This document shows, piece by piece, positions 1-6,857 of a DNA stretch of 64,000 nucleotides. The notes below the pieces were generated by a model. It was not told where the DNA came from. It searched no databases and saw nothing but the letters and a program-made list of their open reading frames with translations. Where the stretch lies: the NCBI GenBank assembly GCA_020634935.1, contig JACKAT010000024.1, forward strand, positions 1 through 64,000, written 5' to 3'. Each line of letters opens with the position of its first letter. The first letter of the stretch is position 1. The translations under genes were made by a program, and so were the position numbers. The stretch is from Anaerolineales bacterium (GTDB lineage Bacteria; Chloroflexota; Anaerolineae; 4572-78; J111).

Positions 1-154
1 TTTGGGCCGCAGCGTCAGCCACGTGGATACGGTGCGGGGTCCAGCCAAAGTGGCTTTTGAATTCCCCCCACGGCCAACTTTGCAGCAAGTGGCCCTGCCG
101 GTCGGCTAGCTGCGCCGCCCACTGAGATGCGGTTGTGGTGAGTAGCATGTTCAT
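1..154 (-). CDS. FemAB-like peptidoglycan bridge peptidyltransferase, N-terminal part (runs off the window)
   Basis: A reverse-strand open frame starts at ATG 154 (or ATG 148 in the same frame) and leaves the window still open. The ~50 visible residues contain HLLQSWPWGEFKSHFGWTP followed by HRIHV. That 'LLQS-W-WG-FK--FGW-P-R' block is the usual beginning of FemAB/FemX-type aminoacyltransferases, which add amino acids to lipid II using aminoacyl-tRNA. No Shine-Dalgarno is visible. A TATAAT box (162-167, reverse strand) lies only 7 bases upstream of the 154 ATG, so a leaderless mRNA is possible. The family call rests on this short motif alone, and GNAT-like relatives share it. Confidence 0.55.
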   Translation of the reverse strand, partial: MNMLLTTTASQWAAQLADRQGHLLQSWPWGEFKSHFGWTPHRIHVADAAAQ

Positions 155-301
155 TAATCAAATTATACCATTAAGACCGCACTTTAGGTAAACGGCTGAA
201 ACTGACCGTGCAAAGGGTTTTTGGTAATTTTTACAACTGTGCTAAGATAACGGCTGATCTGCCCCAGGGTCTCCCTGAGAACGGCAAGGGTAAGGAGTAA
301 T

Positions 302-889
302 ATGGAACAAGAACTATTCGACGCTTTGAGCGAACTTGAAATGCGGGATGAAACCGAGCGCCTGCGCAGCGTAGCCGATCATTTACGGGCCAATATCTTG
401 AGTCCGGACTCGGCTAAATTTATCTCGATGCTGGCGGTTTCGCAAAAAGCCAAAAATATCGTCGAAGTGGGCAGCGGGGTCGGCTATTCGACCTTGTGGC
501 TGGCCTATGCCGCGTCGCTGACCGGCGGCAAGGTGATCACGTGTGAGATCGATCCGGCCAAAGCCGCCGAAGCCCAGGCGACTGTCGAGAAGGCCGGATT
601 GGCCAGCTATGTGGAACTGCTCATTGGCGATGCGCGTGAAACCCTGCGCCATCGGGACGAACCGGTTGATTTCCTGTTCATCGATGCCGATTTTGGCCAG
701 TACGAAACCTATTTTGATGTGGTCTACAAGCGGATGGGCGTCGGTTCGACGGTCATGGCCGATGATGTGGTAGCCAGTGAGAACGAACTGGCCGACTATA
801 CGACCTATGTCCAAAATCACCCCAGCCTGGAAAGTGTGACCCTGCCGCTGAATAATGGGCTGGAATTTACGGTCAAAACCGCCGAGTGA
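302..889 (+). CDS. class I SAM-dependent O-methyltransferase (Methyltransf_3-like)
   Basis: A 195-residue soluble protein. An N-terminal helical segment leads into SAM motif I, VEVGSGVGYSTLWLAYA (about residues 55-71). The acidic ribose-binding residue is in TCEIDP, and the metal/catalytic DAD-type motif is in FLFIDADF (near residue 126), followed by ADDVV. This order is that of caffeoyl-CoA/catechol O-methyltransferase-like enzymes, which methylate small hydroxylated substrates with a divalent metal. The length is slightly short for the family. The start is supported by AAGGAG four bases upstream of the ATG. It appears monocistronic; the ~107 bp to the next gene hold no clear terminator. The substrate cannot be inferred. 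Confidence 0.85.
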   Translation: MEQELFDALSELEMRDETERLRSVADHLRANILSPDSAKFISMLAVSQKAKNIVEVGSGVGYSTLWLAYAASLTGGKVITCEIDPAKAAEAQATVEKAGLASYVELLIGDARETLRHRDEPVDFLFIDADFGQYETYFDVVYKRMGVGSTVMADDVVASENELADYTTYVQNHPSLESVTLPLNNGLEFTVKTAE

Positions 890-996
890 GCCGACTCAGA
901 AATTGCGGTCTCGCCGGACAAAGCGCCGATCTGCCTGCCGGTTTGATTTTCAGGATCGGCCAGGTCAGCCAATGGTTCGTTCGGTGCTAGACATAA

Positions 997-1908
997 ATGA
1001 CTAAACGAGTCCTAATCATTTTTCTGGATGGGGTTGGTCTTGGCGAAGCGAACGCCGAGGTCAATCCATTTATGCATGTTGAGCTGGCGCGGCTTAAAAA
1101 ATGGCTGGGCGTGTCGCAGCTAACGCGTGAAACGGCGGGCAGTTCAACCGAGTTGGCGACGCTGCTGGCCGTTGATGCTCACTTGGGTGTGCCGGGATTG
1201 CCCCAATCAGGGACAGGCCAAACGGCTATTCTGACTGGACTCAACGCTCCGGAGGCCAACGGCGGTCACTACGGCCCGTACGCTAATCGTCATCTGCGCG
1301 ATATGCTGGCGGCGCACAGCCTCTTTAAAACCCTCCACGATCTGGGCCACCCGGTAGCCTACGCTAACGCTTACCCTGACCAATTTCTTGATCGCATCCG
1401 GCGCGGTAAAGGTCGAACCAGCGCCAATACCAACGCGGCGGTTATGGCCGGTTTACGCTTGCGCAGTCGTCGCGATCTGGAGCGCGGCCGGGCCATTCCG
1501 GCCATGCTGCACAGCGAATTTTGGCCGGAGACGGGCGTCGAACTTCCGGCGCTAAATGCCTCTCAGGCTGGTCGGCAGTTAGCCTTGCTGGCTCGGGATT
1601 ACCGGCTGACGTTTTTTGAATTTTGGTACTCGGATTGGATAGGCCACAAAATGGACCGCGATCAGTCGATCTGGATTTTAGAGCAGCTCGATCAGTTCAT
1701 TGCCGCCGCGCTTGACAACGTTGATCTAAATGAAACGCTGGTGCTGGTGGTGAGCGATCACGGGAATTTTGAGGATTGGACCACCAAAAAACATACCGAT
1801 AACCCTTCCCTGGCCATTGTGGCGGGTCGCAATGCCAAATTACTGGCGCCCCAGCTTAAAGCGTTGACGGATGTTAAGCCGCTGGTCTTATCGTACCTTT
1901 TTGAGTAG
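997..1908 (+). CDS. alkaline-phosphatase-superfamily metalloenzyme (phosphopentomutase/phosphoglyceromutase-like)
   Basis: 303 residues. The N-terminus VLIIFLDGVGLG carries the first metal-ligand Asp (D11) of the alkaline phosphatase superfamily. A Ser/Thr-rich segment, SGTGQTAILTG near residue 70, sits where the nucleophile is expected. The C-terminal VVSDHGNFEDW and KKHTDNP are the Asp-His and His ligands seen in metal-dependent phosphoglycerate mutases and phosphopentomutases. The protein is shorter than both families (about 400-510 residues), so the exact reaction is unknown. It ends one base before the convergent oxidoreductase gene. The predicted location is cytoplasmic, with no signal peptide. 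No strong ribosome-binding site precedes the ATG. Confidence 0.75.
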   Translation: MTKRVLIIFLDGVGLGEANAEVNPFMHVELARLKKWLGVSQLTRETAGSSTELATLLAVDAHLGVPGLPQSGTGQTAILTGLNAPEANGGHYGPYANRHLRDMLAAHSLFKTLHDLGHPVAYANAYPDQFLDRIRRGKGRTSANTNAAVMAGLRLRSRRDLERGRAIPAMLHSEFWPETGVELPALNASQAGRQLALLARDYRLTFFEFWYSDWIGHKMDRDQSIWILEQLDQFIAAALDNVDLNETLVLVVSDHGNFEDWTTKKHTDNPSLAIVAGRNAKLLAPQLKALTDVKPLVLSYLFE

Positions 1909-1909
1909 A

Positions 1910-3229
1910 TCAACCGGTCTTCTCAAGCATCAAGCGGGCGGCCCGCCGGCCGATTTCGACCGCGTAGTTGGTGCCGCGATCCCAGGGATAAACTTGGCTC
2001 ATGCTGGCCCAGTAGAGGCCGGGGATCGGCGTCTCCAGCGGGGGAATATGGCGGCTGTGGTTAACGGGCGGGACCGGTTGGGCATATTTGGTGCGAAACA
2101 GCCAGCTTTTTCTAACCCACTCGTCCTTAAAGTCGGGATTGAACTTGGTCAAAGCCGGCAAGAAACGGGCCAGGAGTTCTTCTTTCGTCAGCGAGAAATA
2201 TTCGTGATCGGGGTTGAGATAATCGCCGCAGTAGAGAATATGATCGCCGGCGTAATGCTGGCGGTCGATAAAGTTGGTATGTTCGACCAGAGCCAGGAAA
2301 GGCACGTCCTCACTCTTGGGCAGGTTGATCCAGTAGTGCTCGGGGGTCAGTTGATGGTTGAGCGCCAAGACCATCACCACCGCCCCCATCGATTTGAGCC
2401 GGTTGAGGTTGGTTAAGTATTCGCCGGGTAAAGCCGGGATGAGTTTGCCCAGCAGGTTGGGCGAAACGGTGGCTAAAACGCGGTCGAAGGTAGCGTTTGA
2501 GGCTTGAGTCGGTTGATCGCCCTCGGGTTGAGGATCGGTTTGAATACAAAACAGCCCGCCGTCCATTTGAGCAACATTCGTAATGCGGGCGTTAAGACAA
2601 ATTTTGACCCCTTGCTCTTGAACTTTTTGGGTTAAGGCGGTGACAAAGGCTTGAAACCCGCCCTCGAAATAGCCTAGCTTGAAACTACGTTTGTGCAGTC
2701 GCGCCCATAGCCAGGCCATATTGACTTCCTTATAATAATCCCCAAACTTGCCGATGAGCAGCGGTTCCCAGACCACCTTGTAGGCTTCCTCACCCATCAT
2801 CCGCAGTGCCCATTGATGGGCTGTTTCTTTTTCCAACGCCGGCCAGTTTTTGGTCAAGCGCAAATACACCGCGACCAATCCAAATCGAATCTTGGCCGGC
2901 CAGGACAGCTTGGGAAAAGCCAGAATACGCAACGGGCTGTCAAAGGGGTAAACCTTGTCGTCGATATAAAGCGAGGTGGTTGGGCGGGGAAAAAAGACTT
3001 TATCCCGCTGGCCGATTTCAGCGATCAGGGTGAGAATATCATCATCGGTTTCAAACCAGTGATGGTAAAAATGTTCCAGATGCCAATCCCACTGATCATC
3101 TTTGAAACCGGCGGCCAGCCCCCCGGTAAAGGAAGCGGCCTCAAAAATGGTAACATCGTGTCCCGCTTTTGATAAATCATAGGCGGCGGACAGACCGGCC
3201 ACGCCGGCGCCGATAATGGCTACTTTCAT
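1910..3229 (-). CDS. NAD(P)/FAD-dependent oxidoreductase (amine oxidase / protoporphyrinogen-oxidase-like)
   Basis: The protein begins MKVAIIGAGVAGLSAAYDL, a Rossmann GxGxxG FAD-binding loop, followed by the acidic ribose-binding residue in VTIFEA and the GGLAAGF loop. The middle carries substrate-domain sequence, and the C-terminus GLYWASMSQVYPWDRGTNYA resembles the second FAD-contact region of protoporphyrinogen oxidase and UDP-galactopyranose mutase-like proteins. The frame is open six codons further, but AGGAGATATCA directly precedes ATG 3229, which fixes the start. It lies 143 bp downstream of the UPF0104 membrane protein on the same strand, so the two may be co-transcribed for a lipid- or glycan-linked pathway (inference). 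The substrate is unknown. Confidence 0.8.
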   Translation of the reverse strand: MKVAIIGAGVAGLSAAYDLSKAGHDVTIFEAASFTGGLAAGFKDDQWDWHLEHFYHHWFETDDDILTLIAEIGQRDKVFFPRPTTSLYIDDKVYPFDSPLRILAFPKLSWPAKIRFGLVAVYLRLTKNWPALEKETAHQWALRMMGEEAYKVVWEPLLIGKFGDYYKEVNMAWLWARLHKRSFKLGYFEGGFQAFVTALTQKVQEQGVKICLNARITNVAQMDGGLFCIQTDPQPEGDQPTQASNATFDRVLATVSPNLLGKLIPALPGEYLTNLNRLKSMGAVVMVLALNHQLTPEHYWINLPKSEDVPFLALVEHTNFIDRQHYAGDHILYCGDYLNPDHEYFSLTKEELLARFLPALTKFNPDFKDEWVRKSWLFRTKYAQPVPPVNHSRHIPPLETPIPGLYWASMSQVYPWDRGTNYAVEIGRRAARLMLEKTG

Positions 3230-3249
3230 TGATATCTCCTCAGACAAAA

Positions 3250-3330
3250 ATAGCCGGGATTGGGGGATTGAGGGATAAAATTACAGAAAATCTCCCAATC
3301 TCCTAATCCCCGCTTTGTCATTCTCAGTGG
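3250..3330. repeat. GGGATT-rich imperfect inverted repeat
   Basis: The gap between the oxidoreductase and the UPF0104 gene contains GGGATTGGGGGATTGAGGGA followed about 25 bases later by a near-complement (ATCTCCCAATCTCCTAATCC). Similar G-rich 'GGGATTAGGG' blocks occur inside the intergenic elements at 17.85 kb and 63.03 kb. It may form a hairpin in the mRNA between the two genes. Confidence 0.5.
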
Positions 3331-3372
3331 GGTAAATTTTGCATTTGTGACGACTTGTTTTGAGTTTGAAGT

Positions 3373-4464
3373 TTATAGCCCTTCTTGTTCCGGTGATGAT
3401 TGGGTAAGTGACGGAGGCTGGCGCGGGTCCGGCTCAATTGGCTCGTGGTCCTCGATTTGCTCTTCAACAATGTCTTCTTTAGCTTGAACCGCTTTGTCGA
3501 AATCCTGCCAGCCTAAACTTTCGCGGATCATATAGTAGAAGCCCAGCAGGGTGATCGGCAGCCACAGCGCCGCGTGCAAGACCAGGGTATAAGCCGCCGC
3601 GATAGCGCCTTCGACCCCAAACACTTTCAGGATTTCGATGCCGGGGCCATCGAAGGTGCCGATGTAACCGGGCGCTGAGGGTAGGGTGGTTGCCAAATTG
3701 ACCACGCCGTTCATCAGCATCAACGCGAAAAAACTGACCGAAAAATCAAACGCATGCATCACAAACCAATATTTAACCGTTTCTAGCAGCCAAATTACCA
3801 CCGAGGTCAAGAACACCATAAAAATATCTTTGGGGCTGGTCAGGCTGATTAGCCCCTCCATAAATCGATCAGCCAGAACCAGCAGGGTGTCCCTAAACTG
3901 ACCCGGCACAAATCGGTTGATGCCCCATTCGTACCAGCGGCGGAAGGTTTTCGGCAACGCGGCCATGATCAGAAAGACCAGCAGCGCGCCGAAAAAGGCC
4001 AAACTGGCCAAAATCACCGTTTGACGCAACCAACTCGGTAAGCCGGGAGCCGTCGGCAAAGCCACAAAGACGAAAAGTAGCATCACCAGGCCATCGAAGA
4101 TGCGTTCCACCAGAATGGTGGCGATGCTGGCGCTTATGCTTACGCCCTCTTTTTTCTTAAGCACATAAGCTCTAATCACTTCTCCGGCCCGGAACGGATA
4201 AACATTATTGCCCATATACCCGATAACCACCACCGGCCACATCGACTTTAAAGATATGGGTTTTATCGGCCGAAGCAAGTAGTGCCAGCGCCAGGTTCTG
4301 GCCCAGACGCCGATAAAATAGGCCACCACTCCAGGTAAGATCCACCAGTAATTGGCCTCTTTGGCCACTGCCCAGACCAGGCGTAGATCTAGCCCCCGGA
4401 GGGCTATAATAAGAAAAAAGGCGCTGATGACAGCGCCCACCCAAAATCGCCAACTCTTCCACAT
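3373..4464 (-). CDS. UPF0104 / lysylphosphatidylglycerol synthase transmembrane-region family protein
   Basis: 363 residues with about eight hydrophobic segments starting at WRFWVGAVISAFFLIIALRG. The internal PFRAGEVIRAYVL and SAPGYIGTFDGPGIE match conserved loops of the flippase-like membrane domain shared by MprF, AglD and UPF0104 proteins. There is no C-terminal synthase domain. The last ~45 residues are an acidic, Pro/Gln-rich cytoplasmic tail. Members are thought to move or modify polar lipids or lipid-linked sugars. It is transcribed on the same strand as, and upstream of, the FAD oxidoreductase, suggesting a common membrane or glycolipid role (inference). The exact substrate is unknown. 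Confidence 0.8.
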   Translation of the reverse strand: MWKSWRFWVGAVISAFFLIIALRGLDLRLVWAVAKEANYWWILPGVVAYFIGVWARTWRWHYLLRPIKPISLKSMWPVVVIGYMGNNVYPFRAGEVIRAYVLKKKEGVSISASIATILVERIFDGLVMLLFVFVALPTAPGLPSWLRQTVILASLAFFGALLVFLIMAALPKTFRRWYEWGINRFVPGQFRDTLLVLADRFMEGLISLTSPKDIFMVFLTSVVIWLLETVKYWFVMHAFDFSVSFFALMLMNGVVNLATTLPSAPGYIGTFDGPGIEILKVFGVEGAIAAAYTLVLHAALWLPITLLGFYYMIRESLGWQDFDKAVQAKEDIVEEQIEDHEPIEPDPRQPPSLTQSSPEQEGL

Positions 4465-4604
4465 AATTCTATTCTACCATCGAGTGACGATTCGACAAAT
4501 TGAATCGCTTATTTGTGACTTCCCAAAACGTAGAGGAGGGTTGCCCCTCTTGAAGTTGGCTTAGGTTACCTTAAATTATGGGAACAAATTCCTTATTTGC
4601 AAAT

Positions 4605-4638
4605 AAAAAGTCGCTACTCTTTGAGTAACGACTTTTTT
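4605..4638 (-). terminator. intrinsic terminator after the SWIM gene
   Basis: A stem of AAAAAGTCG/CGACTTTTT extended by TACTC/GAGTA around a three-base loop, with one mismatch between the two stems. Both sides carry A/T runs, so it can act in both directions. It lies just past the stop of the reverse-strand SWIM gene. Confidence 0.8.
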
Positions 4639-4664
4639 GAGCCTGATTTATTAACCTATGTTAG

Positions 4665-5165
4665 TTAGGCCGGTACGGGGATGGCCTCGGCTGTTTCGAC
4701 GGCATCCATGAGCAACCGCTCGAAAGCCATAACGTGGGAGCAAACGCCCCGACTGTGGAAGTAGGAGCAGTCGCAACTCCAGACTCCCTGATTGTAGTGA
4801 ACTTTGTGCTCTTTATGATCGCCTTGGATTGAAGCTTCAAACGATTCAAAGGAGATACGCTCGCGCTCTTGGGCATACATGATGGCCTTTTCAATTTTGC
4901 CGATGATGCCGGAGTCCATCGTATAGGATACGTCGGCGGGAGTAACGGAACTACCTAGAATGCGTTCGAGGGTCATAATATGAGAGCAGACGCCGTGTCC
5001 GTAGAAGAATTTACAATCGCAGGTCCAATGTCCGTGATCATAACTTACCCAGTGTGGTTTATGATCGCCCTGAACCACAGCCACAAATTTATCAAAGTGA
5101 ATGCGCTCAGGTTCGCGCGCGTAAAACATCGCTTTTTCAATTTTGCCGATCATACTTGAGTCCAT
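4665..5165 (-). CDS. tandem SWIM zinc-finger protein
   Basis: 166 residues formed by two copies of an ~82-residue module. Each module has 'IGKIEKA-YA-E-ERI-F--F-A--QGDHK-H-V-Y' followed by a SWIM finger: CDCKFFYGHGVCSH in the first and CDCSYFHSRGVCSH in the second (CxC...CxH). SWIM fingers bind zinc and mediate nucleic-acid or protein contacts. No catalytic domain is attached. AAGGAGA precedes the ATG. The gene lies downstream of a strong reverse-strand promoter and a hairpin/terminator module (5221-5374), so readthrough of that terminator may control it (inference). The two modules are clearly an internal duplication. The biological role is unknown. Confidence 0.85.
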   Translation of the reverse strand: MDSSMIGKIEKAMFYAREPERIHFDKFVAVVQGDHKPHWVSYDHGHWTCDCKFFYGHGVCSHIMTLERILGSSVTPADVSYTMDSGIIGKIEKAIMYAQERERISFESFEASIQGDHKEHKVHYNQGVWSCDCSYFHSRGVCSHVMAFERLLMDAVETAEAIPVPA

Positions 5166-5220
5166 TGATCTGTCTCCTTATGCTAATAAGATGTACTCAA
5201 TAGTTTGGAATTATGAGATA

Positions 5221-5339
5221 TAACAAAAGAGCACCTTGCAGACAAAACGCACAGGTGCTCAATGGTGGGTGTCTATTTGATTAGATGAGGACTTTAAGCT
5301 CATAACTACAAGTCTCCTCGGCTACCTTGCCACTATTAT
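5221..5339 (-). ncRNA. candidate ~115-nt structured small RNA or attenuator leader
   Basis: The reverse strand has a consensus promoter (5346-5374), giving a predicted start near 5339. The transcript can form an outer stem (AAUAGUGG with CCACCAUU, one mismatch). This encloses a small GGC/GCC hairpin, a larger GAGGAGACUU/AAGUCCUC hairpin with a bulge, and a UCUA/UAGA hairpin. It then ends in a GAGCACCU/AGGUGCUC stem (5229-5260) followed by UUUUGUUA, which looks like an intrinsic terminator. The SWIM gene begins 56 bases further on. No known RNA family was recognised. Confidence 0.5.
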
Positions 5340-5345
5340 TTAGAT

Positions 5346-5374
5346 AGTATAATCAGGTTTCTAACTATTGTCAA
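5346..5374 (-). promoter_or_regulatory. sigma70-type promoter of the candidate small RNA / SWIM gene
   Basis: Reverse strand TTGACA (5369-5374), 17-bp spacer, TATACT (5346-5351). One -10 base differs from the consensus. Confidence 0.75.
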
Positions 5375-5497
5375 TGTTATCTACCATACGGAGTCCCTAC
5401 GCTGCCTTGGGGAAGAGGCTAATAGGCTTCACCCCAGCTCATTTTTTGGGAAAAATGGGAAAAATATGGGGTAGCTGGATGTTAAAAAGCATTTACA

Positions 5498-5511
5498 CGG
5501 AAACGTTTCCG
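5498..5511. promoter_or_regulatory. LacI-family operator O1
   Basis: CGGAAACGTTTCCG is a perfect 14-bp palindrome with a central CG, the classical LacI/GalR half-site arrangement. It lies upstream of the -35 box of the repressor promoter. Its centre is 73 bp from O2, close to seven helical turns, which would allow a repression loop (inference). Confidence 0.85.
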
Positions 5512-5527
5512 AATAGAATGTCTCTTT

Positions 5528-5555
5528 TTGACAAACTAAAATTGTGATGTATAAT
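5528..5555 (+). promoter_or_regulatory. sigma70 promoter of the lacI-type gene
   Basis: TTGACA (5528-5533), 16-bp spacer, TATAAT (5550-5555); both boxes match the consensus. The promoter lies between two operators, so the repressor most likely controls its own synthesis. Confidence 0.85.
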
Positions 5556-5570
5556 CATCGCTACTTAAAG

Positions 5571-5584
5571 CGGAAGCGTTTCCG
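5571..5584. promoter_or_regulatory. LacI-family operator O2
   Basis: CGGAAGCGTTTCCG differs from the upstream operator by one base and sits about 10 bases after the predicted transcription start, in position to block RNA polymerase. Confidence 0.85.
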
Positions 5585-5629
5585 TTCAGTAAGTAATGAC
5601 GCTGGGGTCGAGTAACAGAGAGGTTAAAT

Positions 5630-6640
5630 GTGCCTGCCACTATACATGACGTTGCCAGGAAAGCAAAGGTCGGTATAGGAACCGTATCAAGTGTGCTGAA
5701 TAACAGCCGTCCGGTAAATGAAGAAACGCGCAAACGGGTTTTAGCTGCCATTGCCGAACTGGATTTTGTACCCAATTCCACCGGACGCCGCCTCTCCTTA
5801 GGCAAAACGCACATGATAGGGATAGTTATTCCCTATTTTAGTACTCCCGCCCAAGTTGAGCGCCTACGCGGTGCCATGTCTATCCTCGCGGAGAGTGAAT
5901 ACGATGTTAGCCTCTTTACTGTAGAAACAGCCTCTCAACGTAAAAAAATTCTCGAAACGGTACCACATCGGGGCCGAATTGATGGTTTGATTATCTTTTC
6001 CCTCAATCCTACTGAAGAAGACCTTTATCACATTATCCAGAAAAATGTTCCAACCGTTTTGGTTGAAGCCAAACATCCTGATTTGCACAGCATTCATCTT
6101 GATGATGTAGCGGCGGCCCAAGAAGCCGTAAACTACCTCATCAAGCTTGGGCACCAAAAAATTGGGTTCATTAGTGATGCTTTAAACGACTCATTTGGAT
6201 CGCATTTCAGCCGCAATCGCTACAAAGGATACTGTCAAGCCCTAAAAAGGGTGGGTATTCCCATTAATCCCAACTATCATCAACAAGGTAAGGTGAGCCG
6301 TGAAACTGCTCGACAAATGACGCTAGCTCTATTAAGGCTACCAGAGCCGCCCACCGCCATTTTTGCCTATAGTGATGTTCAAGCTTTAGGCGTGCTTGAA
6401 GCCGCCCGTGATCTCGGGATCGATGTCCCTGATCAACTATCTATTATAGGCTATGATGATATTGAAATTGCTTATTTCGCTCGCTTGACCACTGTTCACC
6501 AACAGCTTTATGAGTCAGGCGTAAAAGGCGTTGAACTGCTGTTTGAAGTGATGAATAATCCAGAAATGCCTCTCAAGTGTATTCAACTTCCAACCCAACT
6601 TGTTGTTCGCCAAACGACTGCCCCGCCTCAAGTTAATTAA
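5630..6640 (+). CDS. LacI/GalR-family transcriptional repressor
   Basis: 336 residues. The N-terminus ATIHDVARKAKVGIGTVSSV forms the LacI helix-turn-helix, with the hinge helix around SVLNNSRPVNEETRKRVLAA. Residues from about 60 on (MIGIVIPYFS...) are the periplasmic-binding-protein-like effector domain with the typical GYDDIEIA segment near the C-terminus. The start is GTG 5630 preceded by AGAGAGG; an overlapping ATG two bases upstream is in another frame. Two CGGAA(A/G)CGTTTCCG operators flank its promoter, so it is autoregulated. It precedes a sugar-type ABC uptake operon, which it probably controls; the inducer is presumably a sugar or sugar derivative (inference). Confidence 0.93.
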   Translation: MPATIHDVARKAKVGIGTVSSVLNNSRPVNEETRKRVLAAIAELDFVPNSTGRRLSLGKTHMIGIVIPYFSTPAQVERLRGAMSILAESEYDVSLFTVETASQRKKILETVPHRGRIDGLIIFSLNPTEEDLYHIIQKNVPTVLVEAKHPDLHSIHLDDVAAAQEAVNYLIKLGHQKIGFISDALNDSFGSHFSRNRYKGYCQALKRVGIPINPNYHQQGKVSRETARQMTLALLRLPEPPTAIFAYSDVQALGVLEAARDLGIDVPDQLSIIGYDDIEIAYFARLTTVHQQLYESGVKGVELLFEVMNNPEMPLKCIQLPTQLVVRQTTAPPQVN

Positions 6641-6708
6641 TGGAGATGGGCGCGTTTGTAAATTGATCTAATCTCCATGGAGGAGGTAAAGCTATTCACT
6701 ATAAATTA

Positions 6709-6855
6709 ATGTCCCTCTATTGTTTAGATTTTAGTGATAATAACCTAGAAAAATTGTGTAGTAAGGAGGTGGAGTTACAAAAGCTTTATCACCGTTCGAA
6801 AGGTCGTTTTGTTATTTACCTAGATGTTCAACTTAGTAAGGAGGAAAAGATTTAA
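6709..6855 (+). CDS. possible 48-residue leader peptide, unsupported by homology
   Basis: ATG 6709 opens a 48-codon frame (MSLYCLDFSDNN... ending SKEEKI) that stops two bases before the ATG of the binding-protein gene. A mini-frame of ten codons starts at ATG 6677 and its stop overlaps this ATG (TAATG), giving a possible coupled pair. The strong AGGAGG at 6681-6686 lies inside the mini-frame, 22 bases from ATG 6709. The region is AT-rich relative to its surroundings. It could simply be the untranslated leader of the binding-protein gene. No family was recognised. Confidence 0.22.
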   Translation: MSLYCLDFSDNNLEKLCSKEVELQKLYHRSKGRFVIYLDVQLSKEEKI

Positions 6856-6857
6856 TA

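Noticed and set aside
5229..5339. A tRNA gene in the structured region upstream of the SWIM gene
   Set aside because: The fold has branches but lacks a 7-bp acceptor stem, a GTTCRA T-loop and a proper anticodon arm.
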